Shown: positions 11,349 to 20,214, numbered from the stretch's first letter. The stretch is 64,000 nt of DNA from Pseudoalteromonas aurantia 208 (GCF_014858725.1 NZ_AQGV01000012.1:744001-808000); one strand, 5' to 3'. Numbers and translations are program-made. Notes: a model not told the origin generated them from the sequence alone.

Positions 11349-12302
11349 ATGGATCAGTTACTCTCAATAGACATGGATTTAGACTCCGTTAATACAGATC
11401 GACGGGTCCATGATCTATCTGCAGAAAAGCTCAGTGGTTTGGCGTGGGTAAAATCACATGTGAGTGAAATTAATCAATGGGTAAACAATGACGGCTTTGC
11501 TTTGTTACGAGGCTTGAACATCGTCAGTACCAATCAATTTAGCACCATATTAGAGACTATCTTTGGTGAACCTTTGAGCCAGTATATCTATCGTTCCTCG
11601 CCACGTACGGCGTTGAGAAACAATATTTATACGACGACGGAATATCATGCTGATCAGGTTATTCTGCAGCACAATGAAAATGCGTATTCAAATAGCTGGC
11701 CTATGCGAATGGGGTTCTTTTGTGTCATACCTGCGCGCAGTGGTGGTAACACCCCGTTAGCCGACAGCCGCGAAGTCTATAAACACATCCCGTCTCACAT
11801 TAGAGAAAAGTTTGAGCAACTCGGTGTGATGTACGTACGTAATTATGGCGACATTGATTTGCCATGGCAGGAAGTGTTTCAAACTAATAGCAAAGTAGAA
11901 GTGCAAGAGTATTGTCGAAAAAACCACATCGAATTTGAATGGAAAAGCGATGATCATTTGCAAACGCGTCAGCACAGACCTGCAGCGGCTGTGCATCCTG
12001 TAACAGGTGAAAAGGTGTGGTTTAACCAAGCGCATTTATTTCACCATTCAAGTATAGATGGCCCTGAGTCAGCTGCAATGCGTAATAGCATTGGCATAGA
12101 CCGCTTACCACGCAATGCCTTTTATGGCGATGGCAGTGACATTGACCCAAAAGATATTGCACAAATCAATGATGTGTACCGTCAATTGACGTTCTCATAT
12201 CAGTGGCAGCGAAACGATATTTTACTGTTGGATAATATGTTGTACACCCATGGACGAGAGGCGTATCAAGGTACACGAAAAGTACTAGTTGGTATGGCTT
12301 AA
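11349..12302 (+). CDS. TauD/TfdA-family Fe(II)/2-oxoglutarate dioxygenase, SyrP-like
   Basis: The 317-aa protein has the non-haem iron triad of this family: H108-x-E110 (in the run LQHNENAYS) and distal His301 (YTHGRE), with Arg310 (GTRK) placed to bind 2-oxoglutarate. The HNEN...SWP...F.C...GG.TP.ADSR pattern is the one seen in SyrP-type enzymes that hydroxylate amino acids on NRPS carrier domains, and in related free amino acid hydroxylases. It starts 55 bases after the NRPS with a purine-rich ribosome site (GGAAGGGA) and is very probably cotranscribed. Inference: it hydroxylates a residue of the peptide, either carrier-bound or as a free precursor. Which residue is not visible in the sequence; SyrP itself acts on Asp, and no adenylation domain here has an Asp code. 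Confidence 0.9.
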   Translation: MDQLLSIDMDLDSVNTDRRVHDLSAEKLSGLAWVKSHVSEINQWVNNDGFALLRGLNIVSTNQFSTILETIFGEPLSQYIYRSSPRTALRNNIYTTTEYHADQVILQHNENAYSNSWPMRMGFFCVIPARSGGNTPLADSREVYKHIPSHIREKFEQLGVMYVRNYGDIDLPWQEVFQTNSKVEVQEYCRKNHIEFEWKSDDHLQTRQHRPAAAVHPVTGEKVWFNQAHLFHHSSIDGPESAAMRNSIGIDRLPRNAFYGDGSDIDPKDIAQINDVYRQLTFSYQWQRNDILLLDNMLYTHGREAYQGTRKVLVGMA

Positions 12303-12328
12303 CCAGAGAAAATGACACCAAGACGAGT

Positions 12329-12378
12329 CACTGTTTTTTGATATATGCATAAATAGAAAGAGTGCAGAAAAAACAGTG
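12329..12378. repeat. 11-bp perfect inverted repeat between hydroxylase and hydrolase genes
   Basis: CACTGTTTTTT at 12329-12339 is exactly complementary to AAAAAACAGTG at 12368-12378, with a 28-base loop. It lies between the hydroxylase stop and the next start. It may attenuate or stabilise the transcript. The long loop and lack of a trailing T run argue against a strong intrinsic terminator. Confidence 0.4.
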
Positions 12379-12441
12379 TAGGGCTTTGTTAGTGGCAATT
12401 TTGCTGGCAAAGACACTTAGCAATTTTTGAGGATATGAACA

Positions 12442-13809
12442 ATGAAATGGCTTATGTATTCAAAAACGAAGATATTAATTTTGTGCTTTTTAAGCTTAAT
12501 TTTAGCATCTTGTTTGCAAAAAAAGAGCGTGGCAAAAAATACTGAAATTACTGCCAGCCAATTAGAAATGATTGAAACAACGGTAAGAGATTACTGCGAT
12601 AAAATGGTGTTTTTTGGCACTATTTATATTACATCAGAAGAGAGCACTGTATATGAAGCCAATTGTGGGCCTCAGAATATTCAATATGACGTAGCTAACA
12701 CCAAGGAGTCGAAATATCGTATTGGCTCGAATACCAAAGCGTTTGCATCGACTGTGCTATTAAGAATGTTAGAAGGCAAAGATTTACGAGAAGAAAAAGT
12801 CGGTGATTATTTGCCATGGTTCCCGAAAAATCAATGTGCAGATGTATCTTTGCATGACTTACTGATCATGTCTTCTGGGATTGATAACTATAGCAATAAC
12901 GAGCAAGTTTATGACAATTATGGTTGGCGTCCTTATTTATATGATCAGACTCTTAATCTAAACGGCCCGGAAGACTTTAGTAACCGTTTCTGTACGTGTA
13001 CTGAGCAAGACAACAAACCGTCATTTACACCTGGCTCAAAATACGAATACAGCAACTGTAACTATTATTTAGTGGGTAATATTATCGAACAACTTGCAGC
13101 AGGTAGCCAAGGTGATATTAGCCGACAGTTTTGGTTTAGAAATATTGTCAAAGAGCAAATTTTAGATCCAGTTAATATGACTGAAAGTGGTGCGTTCAGT
13201 GCTATTGGCATTTACCAAAATATGACTACGGGCTATATCTCAAATCAAAATCAATATCTACCCCTTGCAAATGGTCGTCCTCCTTTGACGGGTGGCCCTG
13301 CACCTTATGAAAATATTTTAGTGAATCCGTATAGTAACCCATTGGTACTGTACTCTGCAGGAGATATGTACTCGACAGTGGAAGACATGCACAAATGGGA
13401 TCAGGCGCTTTACACCGATAATATATTAAATGAAGCACAAAAGTTGGCGGCGTTTGCTCCGTATTCAAATACGGGGAGCACCAAAGAGTGTGAGTACTAC
13501 GGTTATGGTTGGTTCGTCACTTACATCGACCCGAACCAGTATGGGAAAGTCGCTGATTGTCCAGCAGATCCGACTGAAGCAAATCTCAGAAAATATGAGA
13601 AATTTATACAGTACTCAGGTAGTTACCCCTATTCATGGGTGACCAGCTTTAATCGTTTAATTGAACGAGATCAGTCTGTGATGGTATTTAGTAACTATGT
13701 GAAAACAGGGACTGAATCAGATTGTATTGCGGGCGAGATCAGAAATATTATTTTCTACAGTGATAAACATCGTACTGAAGCGTGCCAAACCGTATTAAAT
13801 GACGCATAG
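12442..13809 (+). CDS. Lipoprotein serine hydrolase of the beta-lactamase/penicillin-binding fold
   Basis: This 455-aa protein opens with a lipoprotein signal peptide ending in the lipobox LASC, so it should be anchored to a membrane on the periplasmic side. The serine beta-lactamase/DD-peptidase motifs are present: S96-N-T-K99 (SxxK) and Y203-S-N205 (YxN), in a class C-like/beta-lactamase-related family. It lies in the NRPS gene run, 139 bases after the hydroxylase. Possible roles are cleavage or maturation of the exported peptide, in the manner of ClbP-type prodrug peptidases, or self-resistance by peptide hydrolysis. The three C-terminal membrane helices typical of ClbP are not seen, so prodrug processing is only a suggestion. 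Plain carboxylesterase or D-amino-peptidase activity is equally possible. Confidence 0.85.
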   Translation: MKWLMYSKTKILILCFLSLILASCLQKKSVAKNTEITASQLEMIETTVRDYCDKMVFFGTIYITSEESTVYEANCGPQNIQYDVANTKESKYRIGSNTKAFASTVLLRMLEGKDLREEKVGDYLPWFPKNQCADVSLHDLLIMSSGIDNYSNNEQVYDNYGWRPYLYDQTLNLNGPEDFSNRFCTCTEQDNKPSFTPGSKYEYSNCNYYLVGNIIEQLAAGSQGDISRQFWFRNIVKEQILDPVNMTESGAFSAIGIYQNMTTGYISNQNQYLPLANGRPPLTGGPAPYENILVNPYSNPLVLYSAGDMYSTVEDMHKWDQALYTDNILNEAQKLAAFAPYSNTGSTKECEYYGYGWFVTYIDPNQYGKVADCPADPTEANLRKYEKFIQYSGSYPYSWVTSFNRLIERDQSVMVFSNYVKTGTESDCIAGEIRNIIFYSDKHRTEACQTVLNDA

Positions 13810-14050
13810 CCAGCAGAGAATGGTTTATACATATTAAATAGAAATTGGGTGACTGAAATACGTTGGAACCAAGCCTGTACAAGGAATGGTTGATGTCCAA
13901 TCTGGATTTTGGAAATTCATACAAGTTTACTTTTTTGTTTATCAATAAAGAGAAAAGTGAAAAGGGCAGGTTACTGATTAGAGTGTGATCTCAAACCGGT
14001 AACTTGGTGGGTTCAACAACTGTTTTAATCTAATTCATAGAGGAAATAAT

Positions 14051-14605
14051 ATGACAGCGGCAAAAACAGCGAAGGAAGAAAAGGCGAGTACAGCGGCGCC
14101 AGAACAAGATGCGAATCTCGTTGAGGTAGAAAACCGAGCTGCCGTAGCGCAGTTAATCGTTGATAAATATAGTAAATGGTCGTTTGGTAGCGGGCTAATC
14201 CCGATCCCTGCGGTCGATTTGGTTGCGTTAACAGGCATTCAAATCAAAATGATCGGCGAAATTGCTGAAGTTTATGGTCAATCTTATAGTGACAATAAAC
14301 TTCGCGGTACGATTAGTGCAGTGATTGGTGGTTCGTTTCCACAGTCATTAGGTGGTGCAGGGCTAAGCAGTTTCCTTAAAGCAATACCGGTTATTGGTAC
14401 TTTAAGTTCACTGGCATTTATGCCTGTTGTATCGGCTGCATCGTCACACGCAGTGGGCACGACGTTTATTCGACACTTTGAAACAGGCGGTACATTGATT
14501 GACCTTAATCTTAACAGTATTAAAGGTGATATCTCTGAGATTGCAGCAAAGTATCGAAAAAACAAAGATGATGTAGATGCTCAACCTAGCAAAGCTGCAG
14601 TTTAA
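14051..14605 (+). CDS. DUF697-family membrane-associated protein
   Basis: The 184-aa protein has an Ala/Glu/Lys-rich N-terminus and then hydrophobic, Gly-rich segments (IPIPAVDLVALTGIQ near residues 56-70; AVIGGSFPQSLGG; AIPVIGTLSSLAFMPVVSAA) typical of the DUF697 family. Members of that family often occur with GTPases or stress proteins, and no molecular function is established for stand-alone copies. It lies between the serine hydrolase and the exporter on the same strand, and a strong terminator follows it. Its link to the peptide cluster is by position only; a membrane-protection role is conceivable but unproven. Confidence 0.75.
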   Translation: MTAAKTAKEEKASTAAPEQDANLVEVENRAAVAQLIVDKYSKWSFGSGLIPIPAVDLVALTGIQIKMIGEIAEVYGQSYSDNKLRGTISAVIGGSFPQSLGGAGLSSFLKAIPVIGTLSSLAFMPVVSAASSHAVGTTFIRHFETGGTLIDLNLNSIKGDISEIAAKYRKNKDDVDAQPSKAAV

Positions 14606-14624
14606 GTAGAATGAGCTAAATCCT

Positions 14625-14656
14625 AAATAAACCAGCAGGTTTCTGTTGGTTTATTT
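14625..14656 (+). terminator. Stem-loop terminator after the DUF697 gene
   Basis: AAATAAACCAGCAG (14625-14638) pairs with CTGTTGGTTTATTT (14643-14656) across a 4-base loop. All 14 positions pair if one G-U is allowed. It starts about 20 bases after the DUF697 stop and has a T-rich right arm. It would separate the NRPS transcript from the exporter genes or act as an attenuator. Confidence 0.7.
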
Positions 14657-14678
14657 ATCAACATGACAGGAATTTGAA

Positions 14679-14852
14679 ATGATTGTTACATTGTATTTAG
14701 TACTATGTGTTTTGTCTGGATATTGGGGAAGGAATACCTTTGCAGGACCGGTTGGATTTTTTCTAATTTCGTTATTATTAACCCCATTTGTGAGTTTATT
14801 GATGTTACTGTTAGCACAGAAAAAAGGCACAGAGCAAAACGAAGAAGTATAA
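14679..14852 (+). CDS. 57-aa small membrane protein
   Basis: ATG at 14679 follows an AGGAA ribosome site. The product starts MIVTLYLVLCVLSGYWG, has two hydrophobic helices (about residues 1-15 and 22-47) and ends in a charged tail KKGTEQNEEV. It lies between a terminator and the exporter gene. I do not recognise a family. The TM-loop-TM layout and its place in the cluster make a small accessory membrane peptide plausible. Confidence 0.5.
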   Translation: MIVTLYLVLCVLSGYWGRNTFAGPVGFFLISLLLTPFVSLLMLLLAQKKGTEQNEEV

Positions 14853-15033
14853 ACACGTGATATATGGAATATAAGTTCTAGCAAACTATATACTTAATAT
14901 GGCCAAAGGTGATGCTGCTAGTTTCTTGCGGAAAATATAAAATGGAATGCGGAGTATGTGGTACTTTGGCTTTACTCTATTGCCAATAGCGCGTTATTTG
15001 CGAGCCATTAATAACAATTAAAAGACAATAAAA

Positions 15034-16692
15034 ATGGTATTATACGATTTAATTAGTCGAAACATTAAAGTTAAAAGAAGGACCTTTGCAATACTTGGTT
15101 GTATTTCAGGGTTAGCCAATGCATTGGTATTGGCATTAATAAACAATGTGGCAGAGAATATTTCTGATATTCATAAAGAAAACAATATTTTGTATTATTT
15201 AGTATTGTTCTCTTTAACGATTGCGATATACGGATTTACCCAACAACGATTAATGACCAAAGCGGCTAGAATGGTTGAGAAAGCCATTGATGGTTTGCGA
15301 GTAGAACTATTTGAATGCGTGCGTCATACCGAATTATCAACCTTGGAAAAGATTGGTAAAGAAAAGATTTTTAATACCTTAAGTAAAGAGTTACAAACCA
15401 TTTCTCAATCAGCGCAGTTGTTTGTGATTATTGGGCAATCAATTAGTCTGGTATTTTTCACCTCTTTATATATTGCTTATCATTCTGTCACTGCATTTGT
15501 GGTACTCACCGCACTGATATTATTAGGCGGCAGTATTCACCGCTTGCGCGCGGATGAAATTCAAAAGAATATGCAACTGTCATTTGAAAGTGAAAATAAG
15601 CTGATCCAGCGTTTGTCCGATTTACTTGAGGGGTTTAAAGAGGTTAAGTTGAGTGTGCCAAGAGCGCAAGAGTTAGAGCATGAATTTGCCATGGACTCAG
15701 CGCGGGCAAAACGCTCAAAAACCACCACGCAAACGCTATTCGCAACAGATTTTGTATTATCGCAAATTACCTTTTTTGCAGCCACTGGGGCAATGGTGTT
15801 TGTGGTGCCGGTATTTTCGAATGTATATACCGATGTGGTGATAAAAGTAACTACGGCATCGCTATTTTTAATTGGACCTATTACTAGTATTGTGGGAGGT
15901 ATTCCCATTTTTACCGCCGCCACGGAAGCTGGGCAAAATGTATTAGCATTAGAAAAAGAACTTAAACGGGAACAAGCGCAGTATAGCCGTGAAAATGACG
16001 AGCAAGCACAAATATCTTCCTTTAACGAGATACGTCTTGCGGGTGCGTATTACCAACATAATCGTACACCGGGCGACAGGCCTTTCTTTGTTGGCCCAGT
16101 AGATTTTGAATTAAAACGCGGACAAATTACGTTTATTACCGGTGGTAATGGCAGCGGAAAAACCACCTTTATTAGAATGCTGACCGGTTTATATGAACTG
16201 CAAGCAGGGCAACTTATACTGGATGGGCAGCCATTAAACGAGCGATCATTAACGGCATATCGCAGCTTATTTACCGCCGTATTTGCCGATTTTCACTTAT
16301 TTAAACAGCTGTATGGGATTCATAATACCTCACAGCAAGAAATAGACGAATGGTTGACATTTTTAGAAATGAATACCAAGGTCGCCGTGGTAGATGGGGA
16401 GTTCAGTACCATTGATTTATCGTCAGGACAAAGAAAGCGTCTCGCGTTGTTAAGTACCATATTAGAAAATAGACCAGTGTATATTTTTGATGAATGGGCG
16501 GCGGATCAAGACCCTATATTCAGACGTAAATTCTATGAGCAAGTACTACCAAGGCTTAAAGCAAGAGGGAATACTGTGATAGCGATCACCCATGATGATG
16601 CATATTTCCATCTGGCAGATGTGCATTTAAAAATGGTAGAAGGACAAATAATGGCACACCAGGAAGTTGAAACTGACGGGGTATTATCATGA
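15034..16692 (+). CDS. Cyclic-peptide export ABC transporter (SyrD/PvdE type)
   Basis: This 552-aa half-transporter fuses an N-terminal membrane domain (several helices within residues 1-300) to a nucleotide-binding domain. Walker A is G370-GNGSGKTT, the signature is LSSGQ (462-466), and Walker B is IFDEW with D486-E487 followed by AADQDP. That Walker B context and the overall length are characteristic of SyrD/PvdE-like exporters of nonribosomal peptides. It would work as a homodimer in the inner membrane, moving the finished peptide or a precursor to the periplasm. It overlaps the next gene by ATGA, which implies translational coupling. Confidence 0.93.
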   Translation: MVLYDLISRNIKVKRRTFAILGCISGLANALVLALINNVAENISDIHKENNILYYLVLFSLTIAIYGFTQQRLMTKAARMVEKAIDGLRVELFECVRHTELSTLEKIGKEKIFNTLSKELQTISQSAQLFVIIGQSISLVFFTSLYIAYHSVTAFVVLTALILLGGSIHRLRADEIQKNMQLSFESENKLIQRLSDLLEGFKEVKLSVPRAQELEHEFAMDSARAKRSKTTTQTLFATDFVLSQITFFAATGAMVFVVPVFSNVYTDVVIKVTTASLFLIGPITSIVGGIPIFTAATEAGQNVLALEKELKREQAQYSRENDEQAQISSFNEIRLAGAYYQHNRTPGDRPFFVGPVDFELKRGQITFITGGNGSGKTTFIRMLTGLYELQAGQLILDGQPLNERSLTAYRSLFTAVFADFHLFKQLYGIHNTSQQEIDEWLTFLEMNTKVAVVDGEFSTIDLSSGQRKRLALLSTILENRPVYIFDEWAADQDPIFRRKFYEQVLPRLKARGNTVIAITHDDAYFHLADVHLKMVEGQIMAHQEVETDGVLS

Positions 16693-17882
16693 ATATTGTA
16701 TTTACACCTGATACCACATTGGTCGTACTGGCGGGGTTATGTGTTGCGCTACTGGTTACCAACATTGGTATGCGTATTCTTAAACGATATAAACCTAATG
16801 TGCGCAAGCAAATACTATCGTGGCGTTTTCGGGCAGGGATCACACTCCTCATTTTTATGTTTTTAGCTGTGGTGTTGATCCCCGTAATGTTTATTAAAAT
16901 AGACTCGGGTGAAGTGGGCGTATTGTGGAAGCGGTTAGGTGGTGGTACGTATATGCACCAACCGTTTGATGAAGGAACGGTGTTGGTGATGCCATGGGAT
17001 ACGCTGACCATTTACTCTAGCCGCTTCCAAACGGCCCATGAGACGGTATTTGCGATTACAGCACAAGGCTTGCGGATCACCCTAGATATTACCGTGCGAT
17101 ATCGGCCAGTGGTTGAGCATATTCCTTATTTACATAAATTGGTTGGCCCTGATTATTTAAACGAAACAGTGTTACCTGAGGTGAACTCTGCAGTGCGTAT
17201 GATTGTCTCAGGCTATACCGCAGAAGAAGTGTATGGGCATCAACGTACAGAAGTGCAAAATGCACTACTAAATGAAGTATTAAAAGAGTTAAAGTTGCAA
17301 GAGCAAACCATTTTAGAACAAGAGGAAGACTCTGAAAGCTTAATGAGGGGCCATGCGTTAATTAACTTAGACGATGTATTGATCAGACGTGTTGATATAC
17401 CAGAGAAAGTACATAACGCGATTATTTCTAAAGTGAACCAGCTGTATTTAAATGAAGAGTATGAAATGCGCCTAGAAGTGGCAGATAAAGAAGCCATGCG
17501 CAAAAAGAAAGAAGCCAAAGGTATTAAAGATTTCCAAGAAATGGTTAGTGGTGGAATTTCTGAAACTTACCTCAGATGGCGGGGCATAGAAGCCACGGTT
17601 GAGCTGGCTAAATCAAATAATGCCAAAGTGGTTGTGATTGGCAGTGGCAAAGATGGGTTACCTCTCATTTTAAATACTGAAAGTTCGCAAGGGCCGATTA
17701 TTAGCCCTCAGGCAGCCCACGGGCAAAGCAAAGAGAAAACGCATAGCAAAAGCTCACCTAAACGGCCCGAAAGAGAATATGTAAATACCGATGACAAAGA
17801 GCTGGACTTACAAGCGGGTGAACCCCTTAGCAATGGGCATTTATCGACGACCCAAGCAGGAGAGGTGTTGAATAAAAAGTAA
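16689..17882 (+). CDS. SPFH-domain (prohibitin/stomatin-like) membrane protein
   Basis: The 397-aa protein has two N-terminal hydrophobic segments (about 8-28 and 48-68). An SPFH core begins at IDSGEVGVLWKRLGGG and is followed by a charged helical region (EDSESL, NEEYEMRLEVADKEAMRKKKEAKG, about 240-290). The tail from about residue 330 is polar and low in complexity. SPFH proteins oligomerise into membrane microdomain scaffolds and often modulate proteases or transporters. The start codon overlaps the exporter stop by 4 bases, so the two are coupled. An SPFH partner for a peptide exporter is unusual; it may organise or protect the exporter or give membrane tolerance. This is inference. Confidence 0.88.
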   Translation: MNIVFTPDTTLVVLAGLCVALLVTNIGMRILKRYKPNVRKQILSWRFRAGITLLIFMFLAVVLIPVMFIKIDSGEVGVLWKRLGGGTYMHQPFDEGTVLVMPWDTLTIYSSRFQTAHETVFAITAQGLRITLDITVRYRPVVEHIPYLHKLVGPDYLNETVLPEVNSAVRMIVSGYTAEEVYGHQRTEVQNALLNEVLKELKLQEQTILEQEEDSESLMRGHALINLDDVLIRRVDIPEKVHNAIISKVNQLYLNEEYEMRLEVADKEAMRKKKEAKGIKDFQEMVSGGISETYLRWRGIEATVELAKSNNAKVVVIGSGKDGLPLILNTESSQGPIISPQAAHGQSKEKTHSKSSPKRPEREYVNTDDKELDLQAGEPLSNGHLSTTQAGEVLNKK

Positions 17883-17912
17883 TAAATGGCAGGGTTAGTC
17901 GAAAGTAAATAA

Positions 17913-17942
17913 GCCGCTGCTGAGGTTCTCACTTTAGTAGCG
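17913..17942 (+). terminator. Stem-loop at end of the exporter-SPFH operon
   Basis: CCGCTGCTGAGG (17913-17924) can pair with CTTTAGTAGCGG (17931-17942), using some G-U pairs, around a 6-base loop just after the SPFH stop. There is no U run, so it may be a weak or Rho-assisted terminator. Confidence 0.4.
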
Positions 17943-18104
17943 GTGGTGCTAAAACATTCTCTTGTGTTTAATAAGTGCTTAATGAGTGTTTAGGGACATG
18001 ATTAGCATGTCTGCGTAGATAGGGTATATTGACTTAACGTAGGTGTTGAGGTTGCATATAACAAACGAATAGGTACAACGATTTTTTTACCAAGGAGTAG
18101 AGCC

Positions 18105-18554
18105 GTGCTAACAGAAGCAGTAAAAGCGTCTATCAATGAAAGTGTGTTGTGCTGGTTAGCAACGGTTGATATAGATGGCGTGCCAAATAACTCCCCCAAA
18201 GAAGTTTTTTTAGCTCATGGTAATACAGCAATATTGATTGCGGATATTGCCTCTCCAAACAGTGTTAAAAATATACAAGGTAACGCCAATGTGTGTGTTA
18301 GCTTTGTACATGTATTAAAACAAAAGGGTTTTAAATTAACTGGAACTGCCACTTACCATCGCAAAAGCACTCCTGGTTTTGATGAATTATTTACACACAT
18401 ATACCCAATCACAGGAGAGCAATATCCAGTCAAAGGCATCATTCATATTGAGATTACCACTGTTAAACCAATTGTAGCCCCAAGTTATTACTTACAGCCA
18501 GATCTTACTGAGCAACAGCAAATCGCCAGCGCGCGAAAAGTGTATGGTGTTTAA
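18105..18554 (+). CDS. Pyridoxamine 5'-phosphate oxidase-family flavin-binding protein
   Basis: The 149-aa protein starts at GTG behind a good ribosome site (AAGGAG). The N-terminal pattern (CWLATVDIDGVPNNSPKEVF) followed by SFVHVLKQKGFKLTGTATYH is typical of the split-barrel FMN-binding PNPOx-like family of small general stress/oxidoreductase proteins. True PdxH is longer and makes PLP; this small version probably binds FMN or F420-like cofactors in another reaction. It stands alone between the NRPS operon and the integron cassettes. Confidence 0.8.
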   Translation: MLTEAVKASINESVLCWLATVDIDGVPNNSPKEVFLAHGNTAILIADIASPNSVKNIQGNANVCVSFVHVLKQKGFKLTGTATYHRKSTPGFDELFTHIYPITGEQYPVKGIIHIEITTVKPIVAPSYYLQPDLTEQQQIASARKVYGV

Positions 18555-18922
18555 AGGGGGTGATATGAGAGAGAATGAGTGCAAAGACAAAGATATGCAA
18601 AGAGCGTGACACCCAAAGATAGAATGTATTGGGAGCGAGGCACGACTGTATAGAAATAACAGAGATAATATGCGTTTTCCCCTAGTTATAAAAAACGATG
18701 TCATAGCTAAATCCAGATGCGGTAAGTTTACCGTGCTATTCGATAGGGCATGGAGAAAGGGTGAGTTTGCCATGGTTATATATTTTGATTGGCGTTTAAA
18801 TAAATAGTGGTTGAGTAATACAGTTTAGCAAGATATTAATAACGCATGTTTTATTGGGTGTCTATTCCTGACTAATGTGAGCCCGTAAAATACGCGTTTG
18901 TATTTGTTTTCATTTTATATTA
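18555..18922. other. Intergenic stretch with no recognisable gene
   Basis: I see no convincing reading frame, RNA gene or strong stem-loop here. It separates the PNPOx-like gene from the first attC-like site and so marks the left edge of the cassette region. Confidence 0.5.
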
Positions 18923-19003
18923 TTTTGACGAAATTAAACGGGACACTTGCCTGATTTCATCGGTAGAAAATAAGGCCAGTGTCCTTCTAAAAAGCTGTTA
19001 GAA
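18923..19003 (+). repeat. Integron attC-like site 1
   Basis: The right core is GTTAGAA (18997-19003). The inner arms GGACACTTGCCTGA (from 18941) and TAAGGCCAGTGTCC (ending 18984) are complementary at 12 of 14 positions. The left end reads TTTTGACG-AAATTAAACGG, matching the TCTAAC...ATTAAACGG left end of the better sites downstream except for a decayed core. The start codon of the next gene is 13 bases beyond the right core, as usual for cassettes. Confidence 0.6.
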
Positions 19004-19016
19004 TTCAAGAGTAAAT

Positions 19017-20096
19017 ATGAGCAGAAATTATAAATACACAATATTAATTAGATTTTCATCTTCGACAAATCACTCTATCGGCAGTTTTGATGTTGAGTAT
19101 CCATATTCAAACAACTCTAGTTTGCAAGACAAGATTGTCGTTAAAGAAAAGTCGATTGTAATTACTGCTAATCGAAGTAAGAAAACTTCCATTTCTGATA
19201 TTCTTCATAACGCGAATACTGCTATGAACCGTCAGATATCAAAGTCGTTAGCTTATTACTATGCTGCTGTTGGAGAGCCTAATAAGATTACAAGCATTAA
19301 GGTTTCGAGACACCTAAGCGGTAAACTACAAGAAGAAGAAAGTATAAATAAACTTGGGGTTCGCCAGATCATAAATTTTGATAATGGCTTGGAACATTTA
19401 AAACAGATTAATCGCAGTGAATTAGAGACACTTTGGAAAGAATCAGAAGCTGGTCATGCTCTTTTGTATGCAGTGACCCACCTTATAAGCTCTTGCTCAT
19501 CGTCAGAACCATTTCATAGGTTTGAGGCGTTATGGAAGTGTTTTAATTCTATCTACAAGCTAAAGGCGGAGAGTACACAAGATTCTCAGTCTTTGAGAAG
19601 TTTAAGAACGCATATGATCGCAAATACTTCGAAATATCCGCTTTCAATAGCTTATGTAAATCCCATGACACACGACTGTATATTTTCAATAGTCAATTGG
19701 CGAAATATGATCCTAAATGACTATAAGCAAGAGTCTCATAGTGGGTATCTACTTGGTTTTATTGAGCGGATTTCTGATGCTAGGTTAATTAAGAAAATTG
19801 AAGACTCACTGCCAATTCGTAAACAATTTTTAGATAATAAGGGGCATCTACCCGCAGTTCTTGCTCATATCCAACAAAAAAAATCACTGAACGTAAATAA
19901 TGACATAGAGATCGTCGCATTCATGTGTTTAAAGTATTTATACTTTGCTCGTAATAAACTAATCCATGCAGAGCGTGTGCACCCAAGTTTTCATTTGGTA
20001 AAAGAGCATTCGAATGAAGAGTTGAAAATTGATAAGTGCAGTTTAATTTTAAAGCTACTTGTTATTGATCTACTAAACTTCAATACAGAATTCTAA
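19017..20096 (+). CDS. Cassette-borne protein with HEPN-type R-x4-H motif, function unknown
   Basis: This 359-aa protein has no signal peptide or membrane segment. Near the C-terminus it reads YFARNKLIHAER, where R312-N-K-L-I-H317 fits the R-x4-6-H catalytic motif of HEPN ribonucleases and lies in a predicted helical region (IVAFMCLKYLYFARNKLIHAE). The N-terminal 150 residues are unassigned. HEPN proteins commonly act as toxins or abortive-infection effectors; whether this one does is inference. Its stop codon TAA lies inside the left core of attC site 2 (TTCTAAC), and attC-like site 1 precedes it, so it forms a complete gene cassette on its own. No partner antitoxin is seen in the cassette. 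Confidence 0.75.
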   Translation: MSRNYKYTILIRFSSSTNHSIGSFDVEYPYSNNSSLQDKIVVKEKSIVITANRSKKTSISDILHNANTAMNRQISKSLAYYYAAVGEPNKITSIKVSRHLSGKLQEEESINKLGVRQIINFDNGLEHLKQINRSELETLWKESEAGHALLYAVTHLISSCSSSEPFHRFEALWKCFNSIYKLKAESTQDSQSLRSLRTHMIANTSKYPLSIAYVNPMTHDCIFSIVNWRNMILNDYKQESHSGYLLGFIERISDARLIKKIEDSLPIRKQFLDNKGHLPAVLAHIQQKKSLNVNNDIEIVAFMCLKYLYFARNKLIHAERVHPSFHLVKEHSNEELKIDKCSLILKLLVIDLLNFNTEF

Positions 20097-20191
20097 CAAG
20101 GCATTTAAACGGAACAAAAACAGTGGGTTACGTTTCGCTTCGCTACACATTTTAACCCACTATTTTTGTTCCGCTTAATGCGGCGTTAGAA
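20091..20191 (+). repeat. Integron attC site 2, complete
   Basis: The left core TTCTAAC (20091-20097) is the exact complement of the right core GTTAGAA (20185-20191). The 20-base arms beginning GGAACAAAAACAGTGGGTTA (from 20111) and ending at TTTTTGTTCC pair with a single mismatch. The terminal loop is CGTTTCGCTTCGCTACACATTT. This is the textbook fold of an attC recombination site of about 100 bp, lying exactly between two cassette genes. Confidence 0.9.
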
Positions 20192-20214
20192 GCCCTTTGC
20201 AAGGATTAGCATTC

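Noticed and set aside
16586..17011. Minus-strand 141-codon frame opposite the exporter-SPFH junction
   Set aside because: It is the shadow of two well-supported plus-strand genes and has no family.
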